This document shows positions 16,688 to 24,745 of a stretch of DNA of 64,000 bases, one piece after another. Origin of the DNA: Lacisediminihabitans profunda (GTDB taxonomy: Bacteria; Actinomycetota; Actinomycetes; Actinomycetales; Microbacteriaceae); the NCBI RefSeq assembly GCF_008040105.1, contig NZ_VRMG01000007.1, positions 186,001 to 250,000 on the forward strand. Direction: 5' to 3'. How positions within the stretch are numbered: position 1 is the stretch's first letter; every line of letters starts with the position of its first letter. A model generated the notes under the pieces. The model was given only the letters and a program-made list of their open reading frames with translations. It was not told the origin of the DNA and ran no database searches. The translations under genes were made by a program, and so were the position numbers.

Positions 16688-17807
16688 ATTGTGCGACGAA
16701 TCTGTCGAGCGCGAACATGTCTAGGTCGGGTCGGTCCACGCCTCCGCAAAGATCGGCGATGGCCTCGCCCACGGCCGGTCCGAATTTGAAGCCATGGCCT
16801 GAGCAGGCGGTGGCGACGATGACCCTCGGCTTGTCGGGGAGAGCTCCGACCACGAAACGGCGATCCGGCGTCATCGTATAGAGGCAGGCGGCCGCCTCGC
16901 TTCCCGCAGTGTCGATTCCGGGAACGAGGTCACGCATGAGCCGAGCGAGCTCCGCCGTCTCGGCGATGGTTGGCGGCGGATTCGGCACATTGGGATCCCA
17001 GACCGGCCCGGCATCCACCCCGATCTTCAGCCCGATGGTGCCGATACCATCGATGGCGACCTCGGGGATTCCGAACACAAGGCCCTCCGCGCGGTCTATA
17101 GAAAATGTCCCGAGGCTCGGGCTCTGCGCGACGGCCTGCCCGGGAGTGGCCGTGAGGGTGACGATGCGCCATACCTCCAGGGCCCCGGCGAGCTGCGGCA
17201 CGACGGCCCCCGTCCACGGGCCGGTCGCGAGCACGAGGCGGCCCACTCGGATGGTGCGAGACGTTGTCTCGACGGTCACTCCACCGTCGTCCGCGGACCA
17301 CCTCGTCATCGCCTCGCCGTAGGAGAGGCTGGCCCCGGCGGCTCTCGCCGCCGTGCGGGCAAAGTCGAGGGCTGCGGATGCGGCGACGACGCCGGCCGCC
17401 GGATCGGCGACCGCGAAGTAGCCGTCGGGCGCGCGGAGGCCTGGCATGGCGGTCGCCATCTGCCCTGGTGCAACGGCAACGCAGCCCGGGCCCTGCAGGC
17501 GGCCGGGTTCCGCGGCGGCGTAGAGGCCTCCCGTCACGCTGATGAAGGACCGCCCGGCTCGCTCCGCCCAGCGATCCCAGCCCGCGAAGGCCCGCTCTAC
17601 CAGGGAGTTCCAAGCCTCCGACGGATACGCGCGGCGGGTCATCCGTGTGGCGCCGTGCGAAGACCCGAAAGCGTGCCCGGCGTCGAAACGCTCGATCCCG
17701 ATCACCGAGATTCCGCGACTGGCGAGCTCGAGGGCGGCAGCCGTGCCATGGATCCCGAGGCCGACGATGAGGACGGAGGCATCGTGCGTCAGTTGCGTGG
17801 TCCTCAT
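16686..17807 (-). CDS. MSOX/DAO-family FAD amine oxidase (sarcosine oxidase-like)
   Basis: A 373-residue FAD oxidoreductase related to monomeric sarcosine oxidase, N-methyltryptophan oxidase and PuuB-type oxidases. The FAD-binding motif GLGIHG is at residues 16-21. The C-terminal part has AACLYTMTPDRRF, whose Cys is at the position that binds FAD covalently in monomeric sarcosine oxidase, and CSGHGFKFGPAVGE, the family hallmark. It would oxidise a secondary amine or N-methyl amine to an aldehyde and H2O2. The ATG at 17807 overlaps the upstream aminotransferase stop (ATGA); a longer frame to 17939 lies inside that gene. It is translationally coupled to the aminotransferase and dehydrogenase genes. 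Confidence 0.9.
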   Translation of the reverse strand: MRTTQLTHDASVLIVGLGIHGTAAALELASRGISVIGIERFDAGHAFGSSHGATRMTRRAYPSEAWNSLVERAFAGWDRWAERAGRSFISVTGGLYAAAEPGRLQGPGCVAVAPGQMATAMPGLRAPDGYFAVADPAAGVVAASAALDFARTAARAAGASLSYGEAMTRWSADDGGVTVETTSRTIRVGRLVLATGPWTGAVVPQLAGALEVWRIVTLTATPGQAVAQSPSLGTFSIDRAEGLVFGIPEVAIDGIGTIGLKIGVDAGPVWDPNVPNPPPTIAETAELARLMRDLVPGIDTAGSEAAACLYTMTPDRRFVVGALPDKPRVIVATACSGHGFKFGPAVGEAIADLCGGVDRPDLDMFALDRFVAQ

Positions 17808-19027
17808 GCGCCGCGGACCACGGTCGTCGCCGCAATCTCGCGAACCTCGCTCAGCAACTCGTCGATCTCGTCCTCGCGGTTGTAGACGTGCACGGAAGCG
17901 CGCACGACAGCGGGGATGCTGCGGGCCCCCAGATCCCACTGCCCGTGCGAGGCCGGCACCGAAGTGAGCCGAGTGCCGAGGGAACGCAGTCGAAGCACCG
18001 CGTCCCTGGCATCGATGCCGTCCACCGCAAACGTGACGATTCCGGATGCCGCGGCCGCCGGGTCGGTGACCGTCACCCCGCGGATCTTCGAGAGCCCGTC
18101 GCGCAGCGGCGCAGCAAGGGAATCGATGGTGGCGTTGATGCGGTCAACACCGATCTCGAGGGCCTGGTCGATGGCCGATCCGAGACCGAGGCGCGCTGCC
18201 ACCGAATGCTCCCAGGTCTCGAACCGCACGGCGCCGGGAACCGAGCTCCAGGACTTGTCGGCATCCCAGACCGTTCCGCGCACGTCGAGGATGTGGCGCG
18301 CGAGTCGTGCCGACGCCGAGGATCGAACGTACGCGAATCCGGTGCCACGCGGGCCGCGCAAGAACTTGCGCCCAGTGCCCACGAGCACATCGCAGCCGAT
18401 CGCGTCGACGTCGATCTCGATCTGCCCGACCGACTGGGTGGCGTCGACGAGATAGAGGGCACCGTACTCGCGGGCAAGCACTCCCACGGCAGTCACCGGC
18501 TCCACGAGCCCGGAGGAGGTCGGGACGTGCGCCACAGAGAGCAGACTGGGGGCGCCTGCCGCCCTGCTGAGGGCCGCCTTGAGGAGTTCAAGATCGATGG
18601 AGCCATCCGGCCCGGCGTCGACCACCTGCAGGGTGAGCTGGTGCGACCGTGCGAGCGACATGAGATGGAGCGCGTGGCTCACATACGTCGAGCGGGACAC
18701 GATGATATGGGAGCCCGGTTCGAAAACCCAGGAATCGATGACGGTGCGAAGCGCATTGCTCGCGCTGTCGAACATTCCGATCTCGGAGGCCGAGCCGCCG
18801 ACGAGCCTCGCGACACTCGAATACACGGCCGACGTGCGCTCGACGGCGGCCGTGGCCGCCTCGTAGCCGCCCTCCGACCCCTCGAGGATCAGGTGGCGGA
18901 AGACGGTGTCGAGTGTCTCGGAACTCGGCAATGAACATCCGGCCGCGTTGAAATGCCGGTAGACCGCTGCACCTGGAGTGCGTGCGCGTTCCGTCTCGGG
19001 ATCAACCCGCACGGCGGCGCCAGTCAC
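17804..19027 (-). CDS. Class V aminotransferase / cysteine-desulfurase-like PLP enzyme
   Basis: A 407-residue PLP enzyme of the class V aminotransferase group (EgtE, isopenicillin-N epimerase and SufS-like relatives). The PLP Lys lies in GTGRKFLRGPRGTGF near residue 219, and the Asp/Gln of VDATQSVGQIEID contact the cofactor. There is no active-site Cys loop like that of true desulfurases, so a transaminase, epimerase or C-S lyase role is more likely. The GTG start overlaps the aldehyde dehydrogenase stop (GTGA), so all three genes from 20469 to 16686 form one operon. Its reaction in the pathway is not evident. Confidence 0.86.
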   Translation of the reverse strand: MTGAAVRVDPETERARTPGAAVYRHFNAAGCSLPSSETLDTVFRHLILEGSEGGYEAATAAVERTSAVYSSVARLVGGSASEIGMFDSASNALRTVIDSWVFEPGSHIIVSRSTYVSHALHLMSLARSHQLTLQVVDAGPDGSIDLELLKAALSRAAGAPSLLSVAHVPTSSGLVEPVTAVGVLAREYGALYLVDATQSVGQIEIDVDAIGCDVLVGTGRKFLRGPRGTGFAYVRSSASARLARHILDVRGTVWDADKSWSSVPGAVRFETWEHSVAARLGLGSAIDQALEIGVDRINATIDSLAAPLRDGLSKIRGVTVTDPAAAASGIVTFAVDGIDARDAVLRLRSLGTRLTSVPASHGQWDLGARSIPAVVRASVHVYNREDEIDELLSEVREIAATTVVRGA

Positions 19028-20469
19028 GGAACGACCACGACGTTCTTGAGTTCGGTGAAGACTTCGAGACCCTCGTCGCCGAGGTCGCGCCCGAATCCGG
19101 ACTGCTTTGCTCCGCCGAACGCCAGCGCCCCGTCGAAGACGTTATAGGTGTTTACCCACACCGTGCCCGTCTCGAGAGCCGCCGCGACTCGGTGGGCGCG
19201 GCCGAGGTTACTGGTCCAGACTCCCGCGGCGAGGCCGTACTCTACCGAGTTCGCGAGTTCGATGACCTCCTCCTCGGAGGTGAAGGACTGGATGCCCACC
19301 ACCGGACCGAAGATCTCCTCCTGGGCGATCCGCATTGACTGCTCGACTCCACCGAACACCGTCGGTGCGATGAAGTATCCCGGGCGGTCCACCCGCGCGC
19401 CCCCGGCCAGCACGGTCGCACCTTCCGCGACGCCGATGTCGATGTAGTCGAGAATCCGGCTGTATTGCTCTTCGGAGGCGACGGGGCCGACGGTCACCCC
19501 TCCTTCGTCTCCCGCACCCACCTTGACTCTCGACACGGCCTCGAGGAGCCGAGCGGTGAACTCTTCTCGAACGGTCTCCTGAACGAAGAGCCTGCTTCCG
19601 GCCGTGCACATCTGGCCCGAGTGGCCGAAGGAGGCGCGGATCGCCATGGTGACGGCGGCATCGAGGTCGGCGTCATCGAAGACGATGTTCGCGTTCTTGC
19701 CGCCCAGTTCAAGGGTGAGCTTCTTCAGCGTCGCAGCGGCCGAGATCATGATCTTTCTCCCGACCTCCGTGGATCCGGTGAATGAGACTGCCGCGACGCG
19801 AGGGTGGGCGACGAGCGCGGCACCGGTTCGACCGTCGCCGGTGACGACGTTGATCACCCCCTCCGGTACGCCGGCTTCGAGGGCGAGTGCGGCGAGGCGG
19901 AGGGTGGTCATCGGAGTCTGCTCCGCTGGCTTCATCACCACCGTGCACCCCGCGGCCAGCGCGGCGGCCAGCTTCCACGCGGCCGTCATGAAGGGAAAAT
20001 TCCAGGGCAGAATCAGGGCAGCCACGCCGACCGGTTCGCGGCGGCCGTAGATGACGGTTCCATCACCGGTCGGCTGGGACTGACCGCGCAGCCGCTGCGG
20101 GGCGCCCGAGTAATAGCGAATGCCGTCGATGGCCAGCGCGATGTCGCCGAGGGACCTCTCGATCGGCTTGCCCATGTCCTTCGTCTCGAGCGCGGCGATC
20201 TCCGCCTTGTCATCGTCGATGAGCTGGGCGAGCCTGATCAGGACATCGCGCCGTGCGGCAGGCGAGAGGCCAGACCACCGACGGTCGCGGTGAGCGGCAT
20301 AGGCGGATTCAACGGCGGCGAAAACTTCACTGTCTGTCGCCTGCGGAACCCGCCCGAAGCTTTCGCCGGTGGCCGGGTCGATGACCGTGATTTTCTCCGA
20401 GCCAGCGCCGACTGTCCAATCGGCGCCGATAAGCATCGGGATGACGTCGTGCTCGGTAACCTGTGGCAT
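19024..20469 (-). CDS. NAD(P)-dependent aldehyde dehydrogenase
   Basis: A 481-residue aldehyde dehydrogenase, close to the family norm. The catalytic Cys is in GHSGQMCTAGSR near residue 288, the catalytic Glu in LTLELGGKNANIV, and the cofactor region includes PWNFPFMTAAWK and FTGSTEVGRK. The order resembles betaine-aldehyde and gamma-glutamyl-aminobutyraldehyde dehydrogenases. ATG 20469 is preferred; a GTG at 20520 is in frame but would sit next to the paired operator. It would oxidise aldehydes released by the two amine oxidases of the island. It starts the operon with the aminotransferase and FAD oxidase. Confidence 0.92.
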   Translation of the reverse strand: MPQVTEHDVIPMLIGADWTVGAGSEKITVIDPATGESFGRVPQATDSEVFAAVESAYAAHRDRRWSGLSPAARRDVLIRLAQLIDDDKAEIAALETKDMGKPIERSLGDIALAIDGIRYYSGAPQRLRGQSQPTGDGTVIYGRREPVGVAALILPWNFPFMTAAWKLAAALAAGCTVVMKPAEQTPMTTLRLAALALEAGVPEGVINVVTGDGRTGAALVAHPRVAAVSFTGSTEVGRKIMISAAATLKKLTLELGGKNANIVFDDADLDAAVTMAIRASFGHSGQMCTAGSRLFVQETVREEFTARLLEAVSRVKVGAGDEGGVTVGPVASEEQYSRILDYIDIGVAEGATVLAGGARVDRPGYFIAPTVFGGVEQSMRIAQEEIFGPVVGIQSFTSEEEVIELANSVEYGLAAGVWTSNLGRAHRVAAALETGTVWVNTYNVFDGALAFGGAKQSGFGRDLGDEGLEVFTELKNVVVVP

Positions 20470-20522
20470 TCGCAGATCCGCTTCTCTCGTCCAGTGATCT
20501 TCTGGTTCGAGAATACCCACTT

Positions 20523-20555
20523 TTCGGATCCGATACGACCATTTGTGGATCCAAT
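20523..20555. promoter_or_regulatory. Paired GntR-type operator upstream of aldehyde dehydrogenase operon
   Basis: Two sites, TTCGGATCCGAT (20523-20534) and TGTGGATCCAAT (20544-20555), have centres 21 bp apart in the gap between the regulator stop and the aldehyde dehydrogenase. The first 12-mer is identical to the one at 24336-24347. Confidence 0.7.
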
Positions 20556-20580
20556 CTTCAGATCCGCTCCCGAGAACCTG

Positions 20581-21297
20581 TCAGCGCTTGTCCAGGAGGA
20601 TGGTCCTCGACCGCCGTTCGTACCAGTGCGCCAGGTGTTCTCCCGCGTTAAGCACGTGTGCACTCATCTCCGCGCGCGCAGTCTTGGCGTCCCCGGCTTC
20701 AAGAGCGTCAATGATTCGCTCGTGCTCCTGATAGTTGTCTTCGCGGTGCCGTGGGTCGTCCATGAGCACGAGCGACGAGACGTTACGGGGAAAGGCCTCG
20801 TTGATCTCGCTGATGGCCCGCGCAAGCCGCGCATTGCCAGAGGTGGCCAGAATCAACTCGTGGAATGCGTCGTTGCCCTCGCCCTCGGCGACCGGCGATT
20901 CCCCCCTCGCAGTCGCGTCGGCCAGCGCGCGGGAGTGTTCCCACATCCTCGCGTTGGCCTCACGCAGACTCGCGATGGTCTCCCGGCTGATCCTTGAGAC
21001 GGCACGCTCGGTCGCGAGCGCCTCGAGTTCGGCGCGAACCTCGTAGGCCTCCCGAACCTCCCACGGGATAGGGACACGCACGATCGCACCGCGATTCGGC
21101 ACGACCTCGATGAGCCCGCCGCTCTGCAGTTGGCGCAGCGCCTCTCGGATGGGGGTACGGCTGATGTTGAACTGGCTCGCGAGTTCCGCCTGCCGCAACT
21201 GTGCGCCGATCGGGATCTCGCCCGACATGATCATGGCCCGGATCCGCGCCGTGATGTCATCAACCAGGGCATTTCCAGAAGTATCAAGGGTGCTCAT
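20581..21297 (-). CDS. GntR-family regulator, FadR/FCD (VanR) type
   Basis: A 238-residue transcription regulator. Residues about 10-75 form the winged helix: AELASQFNISRTPIREALRQL, with the wing VVPNRGAIVRV. The C-terminal FCD domain keeps the usual metal/effector residues: Asp and His in NDAFHELI, His in QEHERIIDAL and His in SAHVLNAGEH. FCD regulators bind small acids or amine-derived ligands, usually leaving the operator when bound. It is the only regulator in the island, and seven nearby promoters carry paired palindromic sites of a form that suits this family, including its own. It is therefore the likely master regulator (inference). Confidence 0.93.
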   Translation of the reverse strand: MSTLDTSGNALVDDITARIRAMIMSGEIPIGAQLRQAELASQFNISRTPIREALRQLQSGGLIEVVPNRGAIVRVPIPWEVREAYEVRAELEALATERAVSRISRETIASLREANARMWEHSRALADATARGESPVAEGEGNDAFHELILATSGNARLARAISEINEAFPRNVSSLVLMDDPRHREDNYQEHERIIDALEAGDAKTARAEMSAHVLNAGEHLAHWYERRSRTILLDKR

Positions 21298-21399
21298 TGA
21301 AGCGCCTCCGCGTCAAGACAAATGAAAAATGTTCGACTCCACCGTACAGTCTGCACCTCGAAGTATTCAATTTCTAGAAACAGGTGCACACTGCAAGTA

Positions 21400-21432
21400 A
21401 TTGGATCCCATTATGCACCGGATGGATGGCGT
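21400..21432. promoter_or_regulatory. GntR-type operator at the regulator's own promoter
   Basis: One good site, ATTGGATCCCAT (21400-21411), lies about 100 bp upstream of the regulator start. A degenerate partner, GATGGATGGCGT (21421-21432), has its centre 21 bp away and matches at 7 of 12 positions. It suggests autoregulation (inference). Confidence 0.55.
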
Positions 21433-21463
21433 GTGCGTCGGGACGGCCGGAAATCGTGTCGGG

Positions 21464-22993
21464 TCACAGCATCCCGAAGTACTCCCGTTGCTCCCAGTCC
21501 GAGACGTGCGCGAGGTACCGGGCATACTCGGACCGCTTGATCTTGAGGTACCACTCGATGACCCGGTCGCCGAAGGCCTCACCGAAGACCGGATCGAGCT
21601 CGAGCGCCCCCAGTGCCTCGCCGAGGGTCGAGGGGAGACGTTCGGCGTCGTCCTGGTACGGATTCTCGGTCGGTGGACCCGCCTCGAGTTGGCGATCGAT
21701 CCCGTCGAGGCCGCTGACGATCTGCGACGCGATGTAGAGGTAGGGATTCGCGCCCGGCTCACCGGACCTGTTCTCCAGGCGCGATGCCGGGTCCCCGACC
21801 GCACACACCGCCCGCACCATCGCGCCCTTGTTATCGATGCCCCAGAGCACCCGGTCCGGGGCGAGCGAGTACGGCTGGTACCGCTTGTACCCGTTCACGG
21901 TCGGCGTGGCAAACGACGCGGATGCCGCGGCATGGGCGAGGAGCCCCGCGAGATAATGCATTCCGACGGGCGAGAGCGCGGCGTCGCCGGCGCACGGAAC
22001 GAAGACATTCTCGCCGCTCGACAGTCGTCTCATCGATTGGTGCAGGTGCCAGCCGGTCGACGCCGTCTCGGCCCCGACGGGGCGCGACATGAAGGTGGCG
22101 TGATAGCCGAGTCGGCGGCAGATTTGGCGGATGGCGGTGCGAGCAAAGACCACGGCGTCGGCCACGGCTGAAGCGTCTCCCGCCTCCATCGTGATCTCGA
22201 GCTGATTCGGACCGAACTCCAGCTCGATCGAGCGGAGCGGCAGGTCCATCAGGGTGAGGCCCGAGTACAGCTCCTGAACCAGTTCGTCGAGAGTGTCGAG
22301 CGACTCGTCGTGCAGCAACTGGGAACCGCTCGTTGTGGGATGGACGGCGACAGGGAGGCCGGGCTGCCCCGGTCGACCCACCCGAGAATCCGCGAGCAGG
22401 GAATCCGCAAGCCGGAAGACATGGAATTCGAGTTCGGCTCCGACGGTGAGGGCGAGATCACGCTCCGCGAGCTTCTTCACCTCGCGGCGGAGAATGGACC
22501 TGGTGCAGAACGGCACCTCGGCGCCGTTGGGGAAGCGAACGTCGCAGAGGACCATGCCCGTGCGCCTCGACCACGGAAGCACCCGAAACGTCCCAGGATC
22601 CGGCACCATTACGATGTCGCCGGCGCCCGAGAAACCGTCGACGTTGCTGACCGTGTCGCTCTCGAATACCGCGTACACCGACTTGCCCGCGCTGTCCTTG
22701 AGAAGGAGGGACGACGGTGCCGTCACCCCGGAGCGGAGCGCTGCGGCGACCGATGCCCGAGTGAGAGTCTTGCCACGGATCACGCCGTGCTGGTCGACGA
22801 AGCAGAATCGCACCATCTCGATGCCGACCTCGTCCATCACCCGGCGCATCTGCGCCGCGCTGGCGTACTGGGATTCCGTCCACAGATCGTGCCGGTCGAT
22901 GAACCCGCCGCGTTCAGCCTCCAGCATTGGACGAGCACTGGTCCCGCCGCCGCCTTCGGCAACGGTCCGCTCGTCGGTGTTACGCATCGGCAT
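21464..22993 (-). CDS. Glutamine-synthetase-family gamma-glutamylamide ligase (PuuA/IpuC-like)
   Basis: A 509-residue glutamine-synthetase homologue with the catalytic fold intact: GAELEFHVF, SIELEFGPNQLEITMEAGD, TGWHLHQSM and NGYKRYQPYSLAPDRVLWGIDNKG. It lacks the ammonia-pathway signatures of GlnA and fits the group joining glutamate to an amine with ATP (gamma-glutamylputrescine, isopropylamide, anilide or ethanolamine synthetases). The start (ATG 22993, or 22987) overlaps the end of the Rieske oxygenase gene, so the two are co-translated. That pairing recalls the aniline and isopropylamine routes, where an amine is glutamylated before oxygenation. Substrate unknown. Confidence 0.9.
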   Translation of the reverse strand: MPMRNTDERTVAEGGGGTSARPMLEAERGGFIDRHDLWTESQYASAAQMRRVMDEVGIEMVRFCFVDQHGVIRGKTLTRASVAAALRSGVTAPSSLLLKDSAGKSVYAVFESDTVSNVDGFSGAGDIVMVPDPGTFRVLPWSRRTGMVLCDVRFPNGAEVPFCTRSILRREVKKLAERDLALTVGAELEFHVFRLADSLLADSRVGRPGQPGLPVAVHPTTSGSQLLHDESLDTLDELVQELYSGLTLMDLPLRSIELEFGPNQLEITMEAGDASAVADAVVFARTAIRQICRRLGYHATFMSRPVGAETASTGWHLHQSMRRLSSGENVFVPCAGDAALSPVGMHYLAGLLAHAAASASFATPTVNGYKRYQPYSLAPDRVLWGIDNKGAMVRAVCAVGDPASRLENRSGEPGANPYLYIASQIVSGLDGIDRQLEAGPPTENPYQDDAERLPSTLGEALGALELDPVFGEAFGDRVIEWYLKIKRSEYARYLAHVSDWEQREYFGML

Positions 22994-24320
22994 CGGCTTT
23001 CGCGGGTGCGGAGGCGGCCCAAGGCGACTGCTCCCGGCGTTCGAGTTCCCGCTCGCGCCACCGCTGCTGCCAGCCCTCGGAAGGCGCGATGGTATCGACC
23101 GCGAGGGGACCGGTCAGCTTGCTCGCCTCCTCGCGGTCGATCGGCTGGGACGGAAGCGACGATCCGGTCGCGAAGGCATCGATCGACTTGAGGAGAAGGC
23201 GGCGGTTTGCGGTGACTGCCCGGTCGGAGACACCGAGGCGCTCGACCGTTCGATCCTGGATCGGGCCCATGCTCTCGACGGCCCACTGGTCGTGCACATT
23301 GATGTCCAGCCCCATCCCGGTGTAGGTGAGTTCCTTCTGCTCGGTCGCGTCGAACCCCCAGTTGTTGTCGCGATTGCGCAATGGCCGGTACTCGGGCAGG
23401 CTGACCTCCGAGAGGCGCTGGGCAAGGAGGGTCTCCTTGTCGGTCTTGTCCTGGAAGTCATACAGGATCATGAACCAGTAGTGGTGTTCATCGTCCACGG
23501 GAACGTGCCACTGCACGAATACCTTCGAGTTGCCGAACGGAACGACGAAAGCGTTGGGGAACATCAGGTTCGTGATTCGGACGTGCTTGACCTCGTCGGT
23601 CAGTTGCCTGATTGCGAAAACCCGGAGGCCGTGCTCGGCGCTCTCAACTTCGATGTCTGGCCGGAAGTTCTCGCCCACGAGGATTGACAGCTTCTTGCCG
23701 GTGCCTTCCACCTCTTCGCTGAATTGCTGGCCGTAGACCTCGCGCGGATCCTCCTGGATGAAGCGGTGCAGGAACGAGACATGACTCGGGTCGATACCGC
23801 CCTCGAGGCCCTGCAGCCAGTTGCAGTCCCAGCGCCCCTTGAACGCGAAGGTGTATTCCTCGGGCGCGACGAAGCAGTCGTAGTCGGGAAACGGCGGCGG
23901 ATCCCCGGCGCCGAGGTAGGCGAAGATTATCCCGTTTCGCTCCTCGCAGGCGTAGTTCGAGATCTTTATCTTGCCGAGGAACTTGCTGTGGTCCGGCTCG
24001 GCTGGCTGATCAATGCAGCGCCCGTCGGCGCCGTAGAGCCAACCGTGGTACAGGCACCGGAGGCCACCATCCTCGAGGCGGCCGAAGGAGAGGTCGACAC
24101 CGCGATGCGCGCAGAATCGGCTGATCAAGGCCCAGCCGCCCGTCTCCTCGCGCTTGAAGAGCACGAGGTCTTCGCTCATGATGCGTACTTGCTTGACCGG
24201 ACGTTCCTCCGGCATCTCCGAGACGAGTGCTACCGGTTGCCAGTATGACCGCAGCAATTGGCCGAGAGGGGTACCCGGCCCGCTCTGAGTGAGTTTCTCA
24301 TTATCTTCACGCTTCAGCAC
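22980..24320 (-). CDS. Rieske non-heme iron oxygenase, large subunit (phthalate-dioxygenase type)
   Basis: A 446-residue ring-hydroxylating/dealkylating oxygenase. The GTG at 24320 is chosen because the protein then opens MLKREDNEKLTQSGPGTPLG, the standard opening of this subfamily; upstream the frame runs into the operator. The Rieske ligands are C70-x-H72 and C89-x2-H92, within FCAHRG and CLYHGW. The mononuclear iron His pair is H180 and H185 in DPSHVSFLHRF. This type is an alpha-only oxygenase fed by a PDR-type reductase, most likely the one at 789-1751. It performs hydroxylation, N- or O-dealkylation or ring dihydroxylation. It leads a two-gene operon with the gamma-glutamylamide ligase, so the glutamylated amine may be its substrate (inference). 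Confidence 0.92.
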   Translation of the reverse strand: MLKREDNEKLTQSGPGTPLGQLLRSYWQPVALVSEMPEERPVKQVRIMSEDLVLFKREETGGWALISRFCAHRGVDLSFGRLEDGGLRCLYHGWLYGADGRCIDQPAEPDHSKFLGKIKISNYACEERNGIIFAYLGAGDPPPFPDYDCFVAPEEYTFAFKGRWDCNWLQGLEGGIDPSHVSFLHRFIQEDPREVYGQQFSEEVEGTGKKLSILVGENFRPDIEVESAEHGLRVFAIRQLTDEVKHVRITNLMFPNAFVVPFGNSKVFVQWHVPVDDEHHYWFMILYDFQDKTDKETLLAQRLSEVSLPEYRPLRNRDNNWGFDATEQKELTYTGMGLDINVHDQWAVESMGPIQDRTVERLGVSDRAVTANRRLLLKSIDAFATGSSLPSQPIDREEASKLTGPLAVDTIAPSEGWQQRWRERELERREQSPWAASAPAKADADA

Positions 24321-24335
24321 GCCAGTGTCCCATCG

Positions 24336-24368
24336 TTCGGATCCGATCAAGTGTTTATTGTATCCAAT
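24336..24368. promoter_or_regulatory. Paired GntR-type operator upstream of Rieske oxygenase
   Basis: Sites TTCGGATCCGAT (24336-24347) and ATTGTATCCAAT (24357-24368) have centres 21 bp apart, 16-48 bp upstream of the oxygenase start. The second sits in the longer near-palindrome TTATTGTATCCAATAA. Both 12-mers recur exactly elsewhere, at 20523 and 2359. Confidence 0.72.
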
Positions 24369-24678
24369 AATGGCACCTGCGGGCGACGGACGCCAGCGCA
24401 AACGCGAAACCCGGCATCCCGCCCGGCAACGTCGGCCGCGGGCTCCCACTCACAGTTACAGCTTCCTTCCATCACCCAGCGCAGCCATTCCCAGTGGGTC
24501 GTTCCGGCCTCGTGCCCTGGAAGCCGAGCCACCTTCACCGCGGGGAAGGGCTAGGGCGGAACACTCCGAGTACCCGCCACGCCCCGGCGTAGCCGCCCCC
24601 CAAGCCCTCCGGTGGTCGGCGAGTCGCCTCTGTGAAGGACGGGCTGCGACGGCGAGCGGTGGAGGCGAGGCGCACAAC
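24369..24678. other. Intergenic stretch between divergent catabolic operons
   Basis: About 310 bases between two operator pairs. No convincing gene. A 63-codon minus-strand frame (24347-24538, GTG start) encodes a Trp- and Cys-containing peptide (TTHWEWLRWVMEGSCNCEW), but it has no ribosome binding site and its end overlaps the operator. It may be a remnant or chance. Confidence 0.4.
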
Positions 24679-24711
24679 TATGGATACAATTCCAATATTA
24701 CGGGACACAAA
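24679..24711. promoter_or_regulatory. Paired GntR-type operator upstream of GMC oxidoreductase
   Basis: TATGGATACAAT (24679-24690; the other strand reads ATTGTATCCATA) and the weaker ACGGGACACAAA (24700-24711) share the core GGAYACAA with centres 21 bp apart. They end 34 bp before the GTG start of the oxidoreductase. Confidence 0.58.
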
Positions 24712-24745
24712 ATCCTCATTAGTGAACTCGGGAGGGGACCCGATC

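Noticed and set aside
24347-24538. Small minus-strand frame with TTHWEWLRWVMEGSCNCEW
   Set aside because: No ribosome binding site, overlaps the operator pair, no family; noted only as a possible remnant.
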